Shown here: in pieces, positions 38,585 to 47,189 of the stretch
How the letters are laid out: each line of letters starts with the position of its first letter
Numbering within the stretch: the stretch's first letter is position 1
Assembly: GCF_029945805.1 (NCBI RefSeq)
Contig: NZ_JAQSDH010000022.1
Location: 186,001 to 250,000 of the forward strand
Origin: Flavobacterium sp.
GTDB lineage: Bacteria > Bacteroidota > Bacteroidia > Flavobacteriales > Flavobacteriaceae
Direction of reading: 5' to 3'
DNA length: 64,000 nt
Notes under the pieces: generated by a model
Databases searched by the model: none
Seen by the model: only the letters and a program-made list of their open reading frames with translations
Told to the model about the DNA's origin: nothing
Program-made: the position numbers and the translations under genes

Positions 38585-38654
38585 AGTGTTCAGTGTTCAG
38601 TGTTGCGTAATCAGTTCTACATTGTTTGCTGCAGACTAATTACTGCTCACTTTC
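38585..38654. repeat. 7-nt-phased repeat running into the 3' end of the EamA gene
   Basis: AGTGTTC AGTGTTC AGTGTTG CGTAATC AGTTCTA CATTGTT TGCTGCA GACTAAT TACTGCT CACTTTC. Confidence 0.65.
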
Positions 38655-39526
38655 TTTTGTGTGACCAAGTAAACGCCAACAAATATCAAAACTGCCGAAA
38701 CAATTTTAACTAAAGTTAGTTCGTCTTTTCCTAAACCGATGGCAAAAATGGTAGCGAAAAGCGGCTGCAGATAAATGAAAACAGCTACGGTCGTTGGTTT
38801 GAGCTCGCGCATTGAAACTAAGTTGAACAAATAGGTGAAAAATGTGGTAAAGAGCACTACAAACCCAATTTCCCAAAGAATGTAAGTGGGAATTGTGGTC
38901 CAATGTATTTCATGATATTCGCTCCATCCGAAAGGCAAAACCATCAGTAAACCAAAAGCATAAATCCATTTTACAAACGTAAATGCATTGTACTTATCCA
39001 TTAATTTTTTGACTACTATTAGATAAAAACCATAGGACACCGCATTGACAAAAACGAGAAAATTTCCCAGCATTGCATTGGAAGCGTTACCAATAGATTT
39101 GCCATACAAAATTAAAAATCCGGTGCCGAAAAGGCCAAGTAAAATACCGATTATTTTTCTGAATTTCATTTTTTCTTTCATAATAATAGCCGAAAGAATC
39201 AATACAATTATTGGTGTGGTAACCATGAGAACCGCTGCTGAAATTGGAGAAGTTAGGCTCAATCCTTTGAAAAAAGTCAGCATATTTAGTGCTACTCCAA
39301 AAAAAGCGGCCGCAATAATTCGTGGAAAATCGTTCAGTTGAATTTTCTCTTTGGGACCAAAAAAAGAAACGGCCCAAAACAATACTGTGGCGCCTAAAAC
39401 GCGGAGCAAAATAAATCCGTAGGGCTTCACATAAGTAGGCATTACATCTTTGGCAATCGTAAACGAAACTCCATAAATTATTGAAACCATCATGGCGGCT
39501 AGTAACGCCCATGTTCTTTTTGACAT
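38636..39526 (-). CDS. EamA/DMT-family transporter
   Basis: Ten-TM pattern, YGVSFTIAKDVMPTYVKPYGFILLRVLGA. Confidence 0.92.
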   Translation of the reverse strand: MSKRTWALLAAMMVSIIYGVSFTIAKDVMPTYVKPYGFILLRVLGATVLFWAVSFFGPKEKIQLNDFPRIIAAAFFGVALNMLTFFKGLSLTSPISAAVLMVTTPIIVLILSAIIMKEKMKFRKIIGILLGLFGTGFLILYGKSIGNASNAMLGNFLVFVNAVSYGFYLIVVKKLMDKYNAFTFVKWIYAFGLLMVLPFGWSEYHEIHWTTIPTYILWEIGFVVLFTTFFTYLFNLVSMRELKPTTVAVFIYLQPLFATIFAIGLGKDELTLVKIVSAVLIFVGVYLVTQKKVSSN

Positions 39527-39879
39527 TAGCTAAGCACTTTTGTAACTTCAATAATATTTTTTTGTCCGTTGCCGATATAAATTTTGTCGTCAATGATAAA
39601 AACAGGACGACTCAAAAAGGTATAATGTTCTAAGAGATATTTCTTGAAATCGGCTTCAGTCAATGCTTTATTTTTCAAATCCATCGATTTATACAGTTGG
39701 GCTTTTTTGCTGAAAAGTGCTTCGTAACTTCCGGAAAGAGAATGCATTTCTTCCAATTCCTTCTCGGTAATTGGATTTTGACGAATGTCGTGAAATTCCA
39801 ATCGATCCGTATTTGGCAGTGATTTTATAATTTTTCGACACGTATCGCACGAAGCTAAATAGTAGATTTTATTCGTCAT
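39526..39879 (-). CDS. ArsC/Spx-like family protein
   Basis: YYLASCDTCRKIIKSLPNTDRLEFHDIRQNPITEKEL. Confidence 0.88.
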   Translation of the reverse strand: MTNKIYYLASCDTCRKIIKSLPNTDRLEFHDIRQNPITEKELEEMHSLSGSYEALFSKKAQLYKSMDLKNKALTEADFKKYLLEHYTFLSRPVFIIDDKIYIGNGQKNIIEVTKVLS

Positions 39880-39948
39880 GAAATTTCTTTTTGCAAAGGA
39901 AAATCATTTGAAACTTATAATCTGTATTTTTATCAAAAATTTAAAATA

Positions 39949-40386
39949 ATGCAAACATTTACAAAAGAAGTTTCGGTTCGTTGGTCAGATTTAGATCCTA
40001 ATTTTCATGTTCGACACAGCGTTTATTATGATTTTGGCGCGCAACATAGAGTTGAAATTCTGGAGCAGTTGGGATTGAATATGCGAATTATGCAGGAAAA
40101 CAATTTTGGTCCCATTTTATTTCGGGAAGAATGTATTTTCAGAAAAGAGATTAGACAAAATACCAAAGTTTTCATTAGCACTAAAGTGGGGAAAATAAGA
40201 GACGATGCTTCTCGTTGGACGCTTGTACACGAATTAAAAAACGAAAAAGAGGAACTTCTGGCTACAATTACTGTTGATGGCGCTTGGATGGATACAAAAC
40301 TCCGAAAAATTGCAAATCCGACGCCACAAATTGCGATTGATGTTATGAACTTAATGCCTAAATCGGATCATTTTACACAATTATAA
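39949..40386 (+). CDS. Acyl-CoA thioesterase (4HBT hot-dog fold)
   Basis: EVSVRWSDLDPNFHVRHSVYYDFGAQHRVEIL. Confidence 0.88.
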   Translation: MQTFTKEVSVRWSDLDPNFHVRHSVYYDFGAQHRVEILEQLGLNMRIMQENNFGPILFREECIFRKEIRQNTKVFISTKVGKIRDDASRWTLVHELKNEKEELLATITVDGAWMDTKLRKIANPTPQIAIDVMNLMPKSDHFTQL

Positions 40387-40389
40387 AAA

Positions 40390-40845
40390 ATGGAAGCTAC
40401 ATTCAACATCAATAAAAGCAGTCGAAATATAGTACTGACTTTTTTAGAAAATCATTCTTTGGAAAAACTTAATACCATTCCCGAAGGATTTAATAATAAT
40501 TTAATTTGGAATATTGGGCACATTATTGTGGTTCAACAAATGCTCGTTTACAAATTATCTGGTTTGCCAATGATGATTTCGGATGAAATGGTTGAGCACT
40601 ATAAAAAAGGCACAAAACCAGAACATAATGTTGAGCAAAGACAGGTAGACGAAATCAAAGCACTTTTGTTTTCTACCTTGGAACAAACCAAAAAAGATTT
40701 TTCAGAAAATGTATTTCAAAACTATGCAGAATTTACGACAGGAACTGGATACTACTTATCATCCGCTAAAGAAGCGATCGAATTTAACAACTTTCACGAA
40801 GCACTTCACATTGGATTTATGATGCAAATTAAGAAGTTTATATAA
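40390..40845 (+). CDS. DinB-family protein
   Basis: WNIGHIIVVQQ and FHEALHIGFMMQIKK metal-binding His pattern. Confidence 0.85.
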   Translation: MEATFNINKSSRNIVLTFLENHSLEKLNTIPEGFNNNLIWNIGHIIVVQQMLVYKLSGLPMMISDEMVEHYKKGTKPEHNVEQRQVDEIKALLFSTLEQTKKDFSENVFQNYAEFTTGTGYYLSSAKEAIEFNNFHEALHIGFMMQIKKFI

Positions 40846-40904
40846 CGTTAAACTCGTTTCGACATCCGAAAAATTAAAATATCTTTGCCCAAAATTACAA
40901 ACAG

Positions 40905-42047
40905 ATGAAATTCAATACCAAAGTAATACATGGTGGCCAACATCATGAACCAGTTACCGGAGCCGTAATGCCGCCGGTATTTCAAACCTCAACATATGTA
41001 CAAACTTCACCGGGAAAACCAGTTGGAGATTATGAATACTCAAGAGCTGCAAATCCAACGCGTCAGGCTTTAGAAGATGCTTTGGCTTCTATAGAAAATG
41101 GAGCTCGTGGTTTAGCGTTTTCATCGGGATTAGCGGCTACCGATTGTTTACTAAGAATGTTCAAAGCGGGTGATGAAATCATCGCAATGGACGATTTATA
41201 TGGTGGAACTTACCGTCTTTTTACAAGATTATATAAAGACAGTGGTATCAAATTTCACTTTGTAGATATGAATGATACAACCAAATTCCAGTCTTTGATT
41301 AACGAAAATACGAAATTGGTTTGGGTTGAAACGCCAACAAATCCATTGATGAAATTGGCAGACATTGCTGAAATCGCAAAAATCACAAAAAAACACAATA
41401 TTCTTTTTGCTGTAGACAATACGTTTGCAACACCTTATCTTCAAAAACCATTGGATTTGGGTGCTGATATCGTAATGCATTCGGCTACAAAATACCTTGG
41501 CGGACATTCAGATGTTATTGCTGGCGCTTTGATCATTAAAGACAAAGATTTGGGAGACGAATTGCATTTTAAACAATTTGCAACTGGCGCAACGTTAGGA
41601 CCAATGGACAGTTTCTTGGTTTTAAGAGGAATCAAAACCTTGCATTTACGTGTACAACGTCATTGTGAAAACGGTGAAAAAGTAGCCGCGTTCCTTAGCA
41701 ATCATCCAGAAGTTGCTACTGTTTATTATCCTGGATTGCCGAGCCATCCGTATCATGAAATTGCTAAAAAGCAAATGAGTGGTTTTGGCGGAATGGTTTC
41801 TTTCACCTTCAAATCTGGGAAAATGCAAGATGCTATTTCATTTTTAGAAAAACTAAAAGTATTCACTTTAGCAGAGTCGCTTGGTGGTGTAGAATCTCTT
41901 GCCAATCATCCAACCTTGATGACACACGCTTCAATTCCGGCAGAAAAACGACTGGAAGTTGGGATAACTGATGATTTAGTGCGTTTGAGCGTTGGCGTTG
42001 AAGATATCGCCGATTTATTAGCCGATTTAGAGCAGGCATTTAGATAA
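40905..42047 (+). CDS. PLP-dependent trans-sulfuration enzyme (cystathionine gamma-synthase/lyase family)
   Basis: YEYSRAANPTRQALE, VDNTFATPYLQKPLDLGADIVMHSATKYLGGHSD, AESLGGVESLANHPTLMTHAS. Confidence 0.94.
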   Translation: MKFNTKVIHGGQHHEPVTGAVMPPVFQTSTYVQTSPGKPVGDYEYSRAANPTRQALEDALASIENGARGLAFSSGLAATDCLLRMFKAGDEIIAMDDLYGGTYRLFTRLYKDSGIKFHFVDMNDTTKFQSLINENTKLVWVETPTNPLMKLADIAEIAKITKKHNILFAVDNTFATPYLQKPLDLGADIVMHSATKYLGGHSDVIAGALIIKDKDLGDELHFKQFATGATLGPMDSFLVLRGIKTLHLRVQRHCENGEKVAAFLSNHPEVATVYYPGLPSHPYHEIAKKQMSGFGGMVSFTFKSGKMQDAISFLEKLKVFTLAESLGGVESLANHPTLMTHASIPAEKRLEVGITDDLVRLSVGVEDIADLLADLEQAFR

Positions 42048-42066
42048 AATCATTTTTTTAAAGAGT

Positions 42067-42097
42067 AAAAAACCAGAAAAATATTTCTGGTTTTTTT
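42067..42097. terminator. Rho-independent terminator
   Basis: AAAAAACCAGAAA-aata-TTTCTGGTTTTTTT. Confidence 0.9.
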
Positions 42098-42235
42098 ATT
42101 TAAAGTATCTTTATTATACTAAGAAAAAGCTTATTTATATTGAAATATTATGCTTTTTAACGATTATTATGAGCGTTTTGTCGATTTTTATTTTTTTTTC
42201 TTTAAGTTTAACTTGTATAATTAAAATCTTAACCC

Positions 42236-42481
42236 ATGAAAACAATTACCCCAAAAAGTTTTTTTAAATTAGTCCTATTTATGCTAATATTATTTAGCGC
42301 AAAAACATTTTCTCATCCGAGACTTCCCATGGAAAGTAATTCTAGTGATTATGGAACAAAAATGGGAGATGTAAAAAAAACAACAAATATGACTCCAATT
42401 ATTGTGCATTCTAAGAATAATACTGCTTTAAAAAATAATGGCAGTTCTAGGATAAAGCTAAAAGTCACAAATAGTAAATAA
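42236..42481 (+). CDS. Small secreted hypothetical protein
   Basis: 81 aa, signal peptide, own terminator downstream. Confidence 0.6.
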   Translation: MKTITPKSFFKLVLFMLILFSAKTFSHPRLPMESNSSDYGTKMGDVKKTTNMTPIIVHSKNNTALKNNGSSRIKLKVTNSK

Positions 42482-42502
42482 TTAATATGGTTAAAAAAAA
42501 AC

Positions 42503-42537
42503 GAGCCAATTCACAGTTTGAATTGGCTCCTTTTTTT
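42503..42537. terminator. Rho-independent terminator
   Basis: GAGCCAATTC-acagttt-GAATTGGCTC followed by T run. Confidence 0.9.
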
Positions 42538-42552
42538 ATGTGAATATTAGAA

Positions 42553-43443
42553 TTAGAAACCATAATTAACTCCTACTCCAATTACTTGACGCGTTTGGAA
42601 ACCTCTAAAAGCATTATCGTCATAAATAGTTTGGAAGGCAAAGTTTGTGGTAAGGTATTTATTAACTTTCAAAACAATATTCAAAGTATAATCAACATCA
42701 ACATTTTGTGGATCTTCTAAATAGTTAGAATATAAATTTAAGATGTTTTCAACCGAAACATTTTCCATAAGATTAAATTTGTAGTAACCATTAATGGCTG
42801 CTCCAAATTCATAACGCGAAGAATCACCTTGCTCTACACCAAATGATGGTCCTAATTCAGTAAAATGAGGATGAACAACAATTAATTTAGAGGTTGCTGG
42901 CGCAAAGTTTACTTTTAAATTGTCGTTTTTTTTCCATAACATACCCGGTCCAAATTGGAAATATGCTGGTGAAAAGAAATGTGATGTTTTAATTCCAGAA
43001 GCTAAATTGATACCAGAATCAAATTGTGTCTGAAAATTAAAAAATAGGGAGTAAAACCATTCTCCACTAGCTTTTCTTCCTGCTAACGAATTGAAAATAA
43101 ATCTGTCATCCGATTTTTGAAGATCTTGTCCTTTTAATTTTGTCAAACCATACGCTGCAATGATTTTGTTATCCCAATTCCATTTGTCATTTTTGTAATT
43201 GAAATCATAGTTAACACCAATATTTCCAGAGATATTACTTTGTCCTCCTGCTAACCAGTTGTTAAAACTTGCTTGATTGGCCAAAAACGTAAACATGCCT
43301 TTATTAGTCCAGCCCATAGGCTTATCTTCTTTCATTTTAGCTGCAGCTTCTTCATTTTTTTTAAGCAATTCTTTCTCGTTTACTTGAGCAGAAACAGTAG
43401 CAACAGCAAACAATACTAGTGCTGAAAATAAAATTTTTTTCAT
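42553..43443 (-). CDS. DUF3078-like outer membrane protein
   Basis: WTNKGMFTFLANQASFNNWLAGGQSNISGNIGVNYDFNYKND; start at MKKILFSALVLF preferred. Confidence 0.88.
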   Translation of the reverse strand: MKKILFSALVLFAVATVSAQVNEKELLKKNEEAAAKMKEDKPMGWTNKGMFTFLANQASFNNWLAGGQSNISGNIGVNYDFNYKNDKWNWDNKIIAAYGLTKLKGQDLQKSDDRFIFNSLAGRKASGEWFYSLFFNFQTQFDSGINLASGIKTSHFFSPAYFQFGPGMLWKKNDNLKVNFAPATSKLIVVHPHFTELGPSFGVEQGDSSRYEFGAAINGYYKFNLMENVSVENILNLYSNYLEDPQNVDVDYTLNIVLKVNKYLTTNFAFQTIYDDNAFRGFQTRQVIGVGVNYGF

Positions 43444-43537
43444 TTTGTTTAGATTTAAATTTTTCGGGTGCAAAGGTACAGATACATTTTTCTTATGCAA
43501 GAAAAAATATAACTATTTGAAAACAAATTATTTAAGT

Positions 43538-44044
43538 TTATTTAGCTTTTTTATATAATGGAACTGCAGAACATGCTTCGCCATACATAATACTTTTGGC
43601 AAAAGGTTGCAATTTTTGAACAGCCATTATATAGGCGCTCTCAGGAACAGGTTTCTTGGAACAGCCTTTTAAGATGACTGGTTTGTCTTGATATATTGAA
43701 TAATCTACTGTGGGAAGAATTTCTTGATATAGTGAAGTTTCTAAATCCGAAAGACTTCCGGCAATTACTTTTTTAGCGAACGGAGCAAGATAAACCGTTA
43801 CCAAAATAGTCGCCCAAGCTGGAATTATAGCATCGGTAGCACAATGAATCGCTACGAAATGATTTTCATATTGCTTCCAATCATGATTTTTCAATGCTTC
43901 ACGAAAGTCTTTTTCTTTCAATAAAAAACCTTCCAAAAGCCATTGAGAAATGTCAATTTGTGTTCGAATTCCTTTTGGATAATAATCTTCCAAGTCGAAA
44001 ACTTCGAGGGTAGAACTGGCAACTTTATTAATTATATCGTCCAT
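43538..44044 (-). CDS. DUF2480-like family protein
   Basis: LEVFDLEDYYPKGIRTQIDISQWLLEGFLLKEKDFREAL; position beside SUF genes. Confidence 0.85.
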   Translation of the reverse strand: MDDIINKVASSTLEVFDLEDYYPKGIRTQIDISQWLLEGFLLKEKDFREALKNHDWKQYENHFVAIHCATDAIIPAWATILVTVYLAPFAKKVIAGSLSDLETSLYQEILPTVDYSIYQDKPVILKGCSKKPVPESAYIMAVQKLQPFAKSIMYGEACSAVPLYKKAK

Positions 44045-44050
44045 TTTTTT

Positions 44051-44113
44051 AGTCTATAGCCGCAATTCACAGTCGCAGTATTCTCAAAACTGAGACTGAA
44101 AACCGAATACTAT
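44051..44113. repeat. 7-nt-phased intergenic repeat with AGTATTC/GAATACT inverted repeat
   Basis: AGTCTAT AGCCGCA ATTCACA GTCGCAG TATTCTC AAAACTG AGACTGA AAACCGA ATACTAT. Confidence 0.55.
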
Positions 44114-44115
44114 TT

Positions 44116-44439
44116 TTAAAGCATTCCTAATTCTAATTTTGCTTCTTCACTCATCAAATCTTTGCTCCATGGCGGATCGAAAGTAATTTCTACTTCGCAA
44201 GCTTTAACGGTGTCAATTTTTTTGATTTTTTCTTCTACTTCACGTGGAAGCGTTTCTGCAACGGGACAATTTGGTGAAGTTAATGTCATCAAGACTTTCA
44301 CTTCATTATCTTCATTAATCATCACATCGTAAATCAATCCCAATTCGTATATATCAACAGGAATTTCAGGATCATAAATGCCTTTTAAGGTTTTCACCAC
44401 ATTTTCCCCTAAGTTGATATCATCTTTAAATTCTTCCAT
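44116..44439 (-). CDS. SUF-associated DUF59 protein (SufT/PaaD-like)
   Basis: LKGIYDPEIPVDIYELGLIYDV, LTSPNCPVAETLP, VEITFDPPWSKDLMSEEA. Confidence 0.92.
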   Translation of the reverse strand: MEEFKDDINLGENVVKTLKGIYDPEIPVDIYELGLIYDVMINEDNEVKVLMTLTSPNCPVAETLPREVEEKIKKIDTVKACEVEITFDPPWSKDLMSEEAKLELGML

Positions 44440-44450
44440 ATTATTTGTTT

Positions 44451-44941
44451 TTAACCATTTAAGGCATATAAGGGCATATAAGTGTTATTCTTCAAGTTTT
44501 CTAAAGAGGTCATTGACATATGTTTTTTGACCTTCTTTATAAATATTCGTTACGTTAAAATTAATCATTAAACCCATTGGCACGTTTAAAAGCTTCATAT
44601 AAGTTAAAAGTTGTGCTTCGTGAATTGGCATAACTTTCTCAACTGATTTCAACTCGACTATCAAACAATTTTCAATAAATAAATCACATCTCAAATCAAT
44701 TTCTATTTCTAGTCCTTTATAATTAATTGGAACACTATATTCCGAATGAAAATCGAAATTTTTGATAGCTAATTCTTTCTCAAGACATTTATGATAAATT
44801 TTTTCCAGCAAACCAGGCCCAAGATTTTTATGAACTTCTATTGCAGCACCATTAATTTGATATACTAAATCTTTTAAATATGTTTTTGACAATTCCATAA
44901 TCTACTCAACTTAAATGCGCTTCCATTTCTTATATGGTTGA
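44451..44941. mobile_element. Putative minimal cassette: GxxExxY gene bounded by 32-bp imperfect terminal inverted repeats
   Basis: 44451-44482 TTAACCATTTAAGGCATATAAGGGCATATAAG versus reverse complement of 44910-44941 TCAACCATATAAGAAATGGAAGCGCATTTAAG (24/32 by eye). Confidence 0.55.
44485..44898 (-). CDS. GxxExxY protein (PD-(D/E)XK nuclease-like)
   Basis: INGAAIEVHKNLGPGLLEKIYHKCLEKEL, GLEIEIDLRCDLFIENCLIVELKSVEKV. Confidence 0.93.
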   Translation of the reverse strand: MELSKTYLKDLVYQINGAAIEVHKNLGPGLLEKIYHKCLEKELAIKNFDFHSEYSVPINYKGLEIEIDLRCDLFIENCLIVELKSVEKVMPIHEAQLLTYMKLLNVPMGLMINFNVTNIYKEGQKTYVNDLFRKLEE

Positions 44942-44948
44942 ATTAAAT

Positions 44949-45368
44949 TTATTTTTTTGCTTCAAATGCCAAAGCGTACATTTTTATTTTTTTTATCATT
45001 GAAACCAGTCCGTTGGCACGTGTTGGAGACAAATGTTCTTTCAATCCAATTTCTTCAATAAACTCGGTGTCAGCGTCTAAAATATCGCTTGCTTTTTGAT
45101 TGGAAAAAGCCCGAATCAGAATTGCAATAATTCCTTTGGTCAAAATTGCATCGCTATCGGCAGTAAAAACTACTTTATCGTCAATCATTTCGGCATGAAC
45201 CCAAACTTTTGATTGACATCCTTTAATAATATTGTCGTCTGTTTTGTAGTGTTCATTGATCAACGGCAAGGATTTTCCTAAATCGATCATGAATTCATAA
45301 CGCTGCATCCAATCGTCAAACATTGAAAATTCATCAACAATTTCGTTCTGTATTTCTTTAATGCTCAT
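44949..45368 (-). CDS. sufE: SufE family protein
   Basis: RYEFMIDLGKSLP, DNIIKGCQSKVWVHAE. Confidence 0.94.
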   Translation of the reverse strand: MSIKEIQNEIVDEFSMFDDWMQRYEFMIDLGKSLPLINEHYKTDDNIIKGCQSKVWVHAEMIDDKVVFTADSDAILTKGIIAILIRAFSNQKASDILDADTEFIEEIGLKEHLSPTRANGLVSMIKKIKMYALAFEAKK

Positions 45369-45802
45369 TCTTTTTCTTTGACTAATGAAACTATTTTATT
45401 GACGAATTTCTCAATTGCTGCCGGCGGAAATCCATGGTCAAAAGCAACAGTTTCATAATTTTTACCTTGATATTTTATTTTTAGTGTGGCAATAGCAGCA
45501 CCGTCATAAAATCGTTTTTGTGTTGGGTCTTTCAAATTTGGAATCTCAGCTAAATTTAATGTTTGGAATTCCGCTACCAATGCTTTCCACTCCGCATCAG
45601 AAATCGCAACTTCTTGTGACCGATTTTCTGGTTCAATTCCTTGTGAAATAATCGCTTTTTGATTGACAATCATTATAGTCAAATGATATCCTCTCGTATG
45701 TGCAGCATATTCTATCACCGAATTTGCGATGTCATTCTGCGTTTCTTTTGAGCAACTTTTACTCATCATAAAGGTTAATAAAATCAAACTTAGTGTTTTC
45801 AT
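45365..45802 (-). CDS. Hypothetical lipoprotein
   Basis: N-terminal lipobox-like MMSKSC; overlaps sufE start by 4 nt. Confidence 0.7.
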   Translation of the reverse strand: MKTLSLILLTFMMSKSCSKETQNDIANSVIEYAAHTRGYHLTIMIVNQKAIISQGIEPENRSQEVAISDAEWKALVAEFQTLNLAEIPNLKDPTQKRFYDGAAIATLKIKYQGKNYETVAFDHGFPPAAIEKFVNKIVSLVKEKE

Positions 45803-45812
45803 GGCTCTTGTT

Positions 45813-47033
45813 TTATGACAACATCATTTGTGCTTTTTTCAGCGCTTCAATCATCGAGTCTATTTCTTCTTTCGTATTGTAAAAAGCAAAACTTGCTCTT
45901 ATTGTTCCTGGTATTTTATAATAATCCATAATCGGTTGTGCGCAATGATGTCCGGTTCGTACTGCGATTCCAAGCTTATCGATTATCGTACCGACATCAT
46001 ATGGATGAATTCCTTTTAGATTAAACGAAATTACCGAAGCTTTTTTATTCAAGTCTTTCGGGCCATAAATTTCAATACCTTCCAATTCTAACAACTTTTG
46101 AGTTCCGTATTTCAACAATTCTTTTTCATAAACTGCAATAGCATCAAAACCAACATCATTCATATAATCAATTGCAACGCCAAAGGCAATTCCGCCACAA
46201 ATATTGGGCGTTCCTGCTTCAAATTTATGAGGTAAATCAGCATACGTAGTTTTTTCGAAAGTAACTGTAGCTATCATTTCGCCTCCACCTTTATATGGTG
46301 GCAATTTTCTAAGCCATTCTTCTTTGGCGTAAAGCATTCCAACGCCTGTTGGACCACACATTTTGTGAGCCGAAGTTACATAAAAATCAGCGTCCAAAGC
46401 TTGAACATCTGGTTTTAAGTGCGGACAAGCTTGTGCGCCATCAATTAGAACTGCCGCTCCAACTTTATGTGCTTTTTCAATTATAAATTCGATTGGATTT
46501 ATAGTTCCTAATGCATTAGAAATATGATTACAACATACCAATTTAGTTTTATCCGAAAGTAATTTCTCGTAATCCTCCATCACTAATTCGCCATCAGAAT
46601 TCATTGGGATAACCCGTAATTTTGCGCCTGTATGTTCGCAAACCATTTGCCAAGGAACAATATCACTATGATGTTCTAATGCTGAAACTATAATTTCGTC
46701 CCCTTTTTTTAACAACGACGCAAAACCGTTAGCAACCAAATTAATGCTTTCGGTTGTTCCTGATGTAAAGATAATTTCGTAATTGTGTTTAGCATTAAAA
46801 TGCTTTTGGATTTTTAGCCGTGCTTGCTCGTAAGCATCAGTCGCGATTTGGCTCAAAGAATGAACGCCACGATGAATATTGGAATTGTATCGGGAATAAT
46901 AATCTACAATAGCATCAATTACGACTTGTGGTTTTTGTGAAGTGGCTCCGTTGTCGAAATAAACAAGCGGTTTTCCGTTTATTTGTTGAGAAAGTATTGG
47001 AAATTCAGCTCTTATTTTTTGTATATCTAACAT
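45813..47033 (-). CDS. sufS: Cysteine desulfurase SufS
   Basis: YFDNGATSQKPQVVID, TSAHKMCGPTGVGMLYA, RTGHHCAQP; start at MLDIQKIRAEFP preferred. Confidence 0.95.
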   Translation of the reverse strand: MLDIQKIRAEFPILSQQINGKPLVYFDNGATSQKPQVVIDAIVDYYSRYNSNIHRGVHSLSQIATDAYEQARLKIQKHFNAKHNYEIIFTSGTTESINLVANGFASLLKKGDEIIVSALEHHSDIVPWQMVCEHTGAKLRVIPMNSDGELVMEDYEKLLSDKTKLVCCNHISNALGTINPIEFIIEKAHKVGAAVLIDGAQACPHLKPDVQALDADFYVTSAHKMCGPTGVGMLYAKEEWLRKLPPYKGGGEMIATVTFEKTTYADLPHKFEAGTPNICGGIAFGVAIDYMNDVGFDAIAVYEKELLKYGTQKLLELEGIEIYGPKDLNKKASVISFNLKGIHPYDVGTIIDKLGIAVRTGHHCAQPIMDYYKIPGTIRASFAFYNTKEEIDSMIEALKKAQMMLS

Positions 47034-47189
47034 GCGTATATTTGGAAAAAATCTTATACAAAAGTAGAGAAATAGGACTGTAAAAAGCCATGAATTCACG
47101 AATATTTATGATTTGTTTTAGGTTTAAAATTGAAAAACATCTCCTGTATTCATAGTAAAAAAAGTAAATTGCATCAAATTCGGTTCCCT

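Noticed and set aside
39087-39593. 168-aa minus-strand ORF overlapping the EamA transporter
   Set aside because: Same-strand alternate frame over a strong EamA/DMT CDS; sequence has no domain logic.
44451-44941. Conventional IS element
   Set aside because: No transposase with DDE or HUH motifs; the only ORF is GxxExxY and no clear target-site duplication is visible in the AT-rich flanks, so mobility is only a hypothesis.
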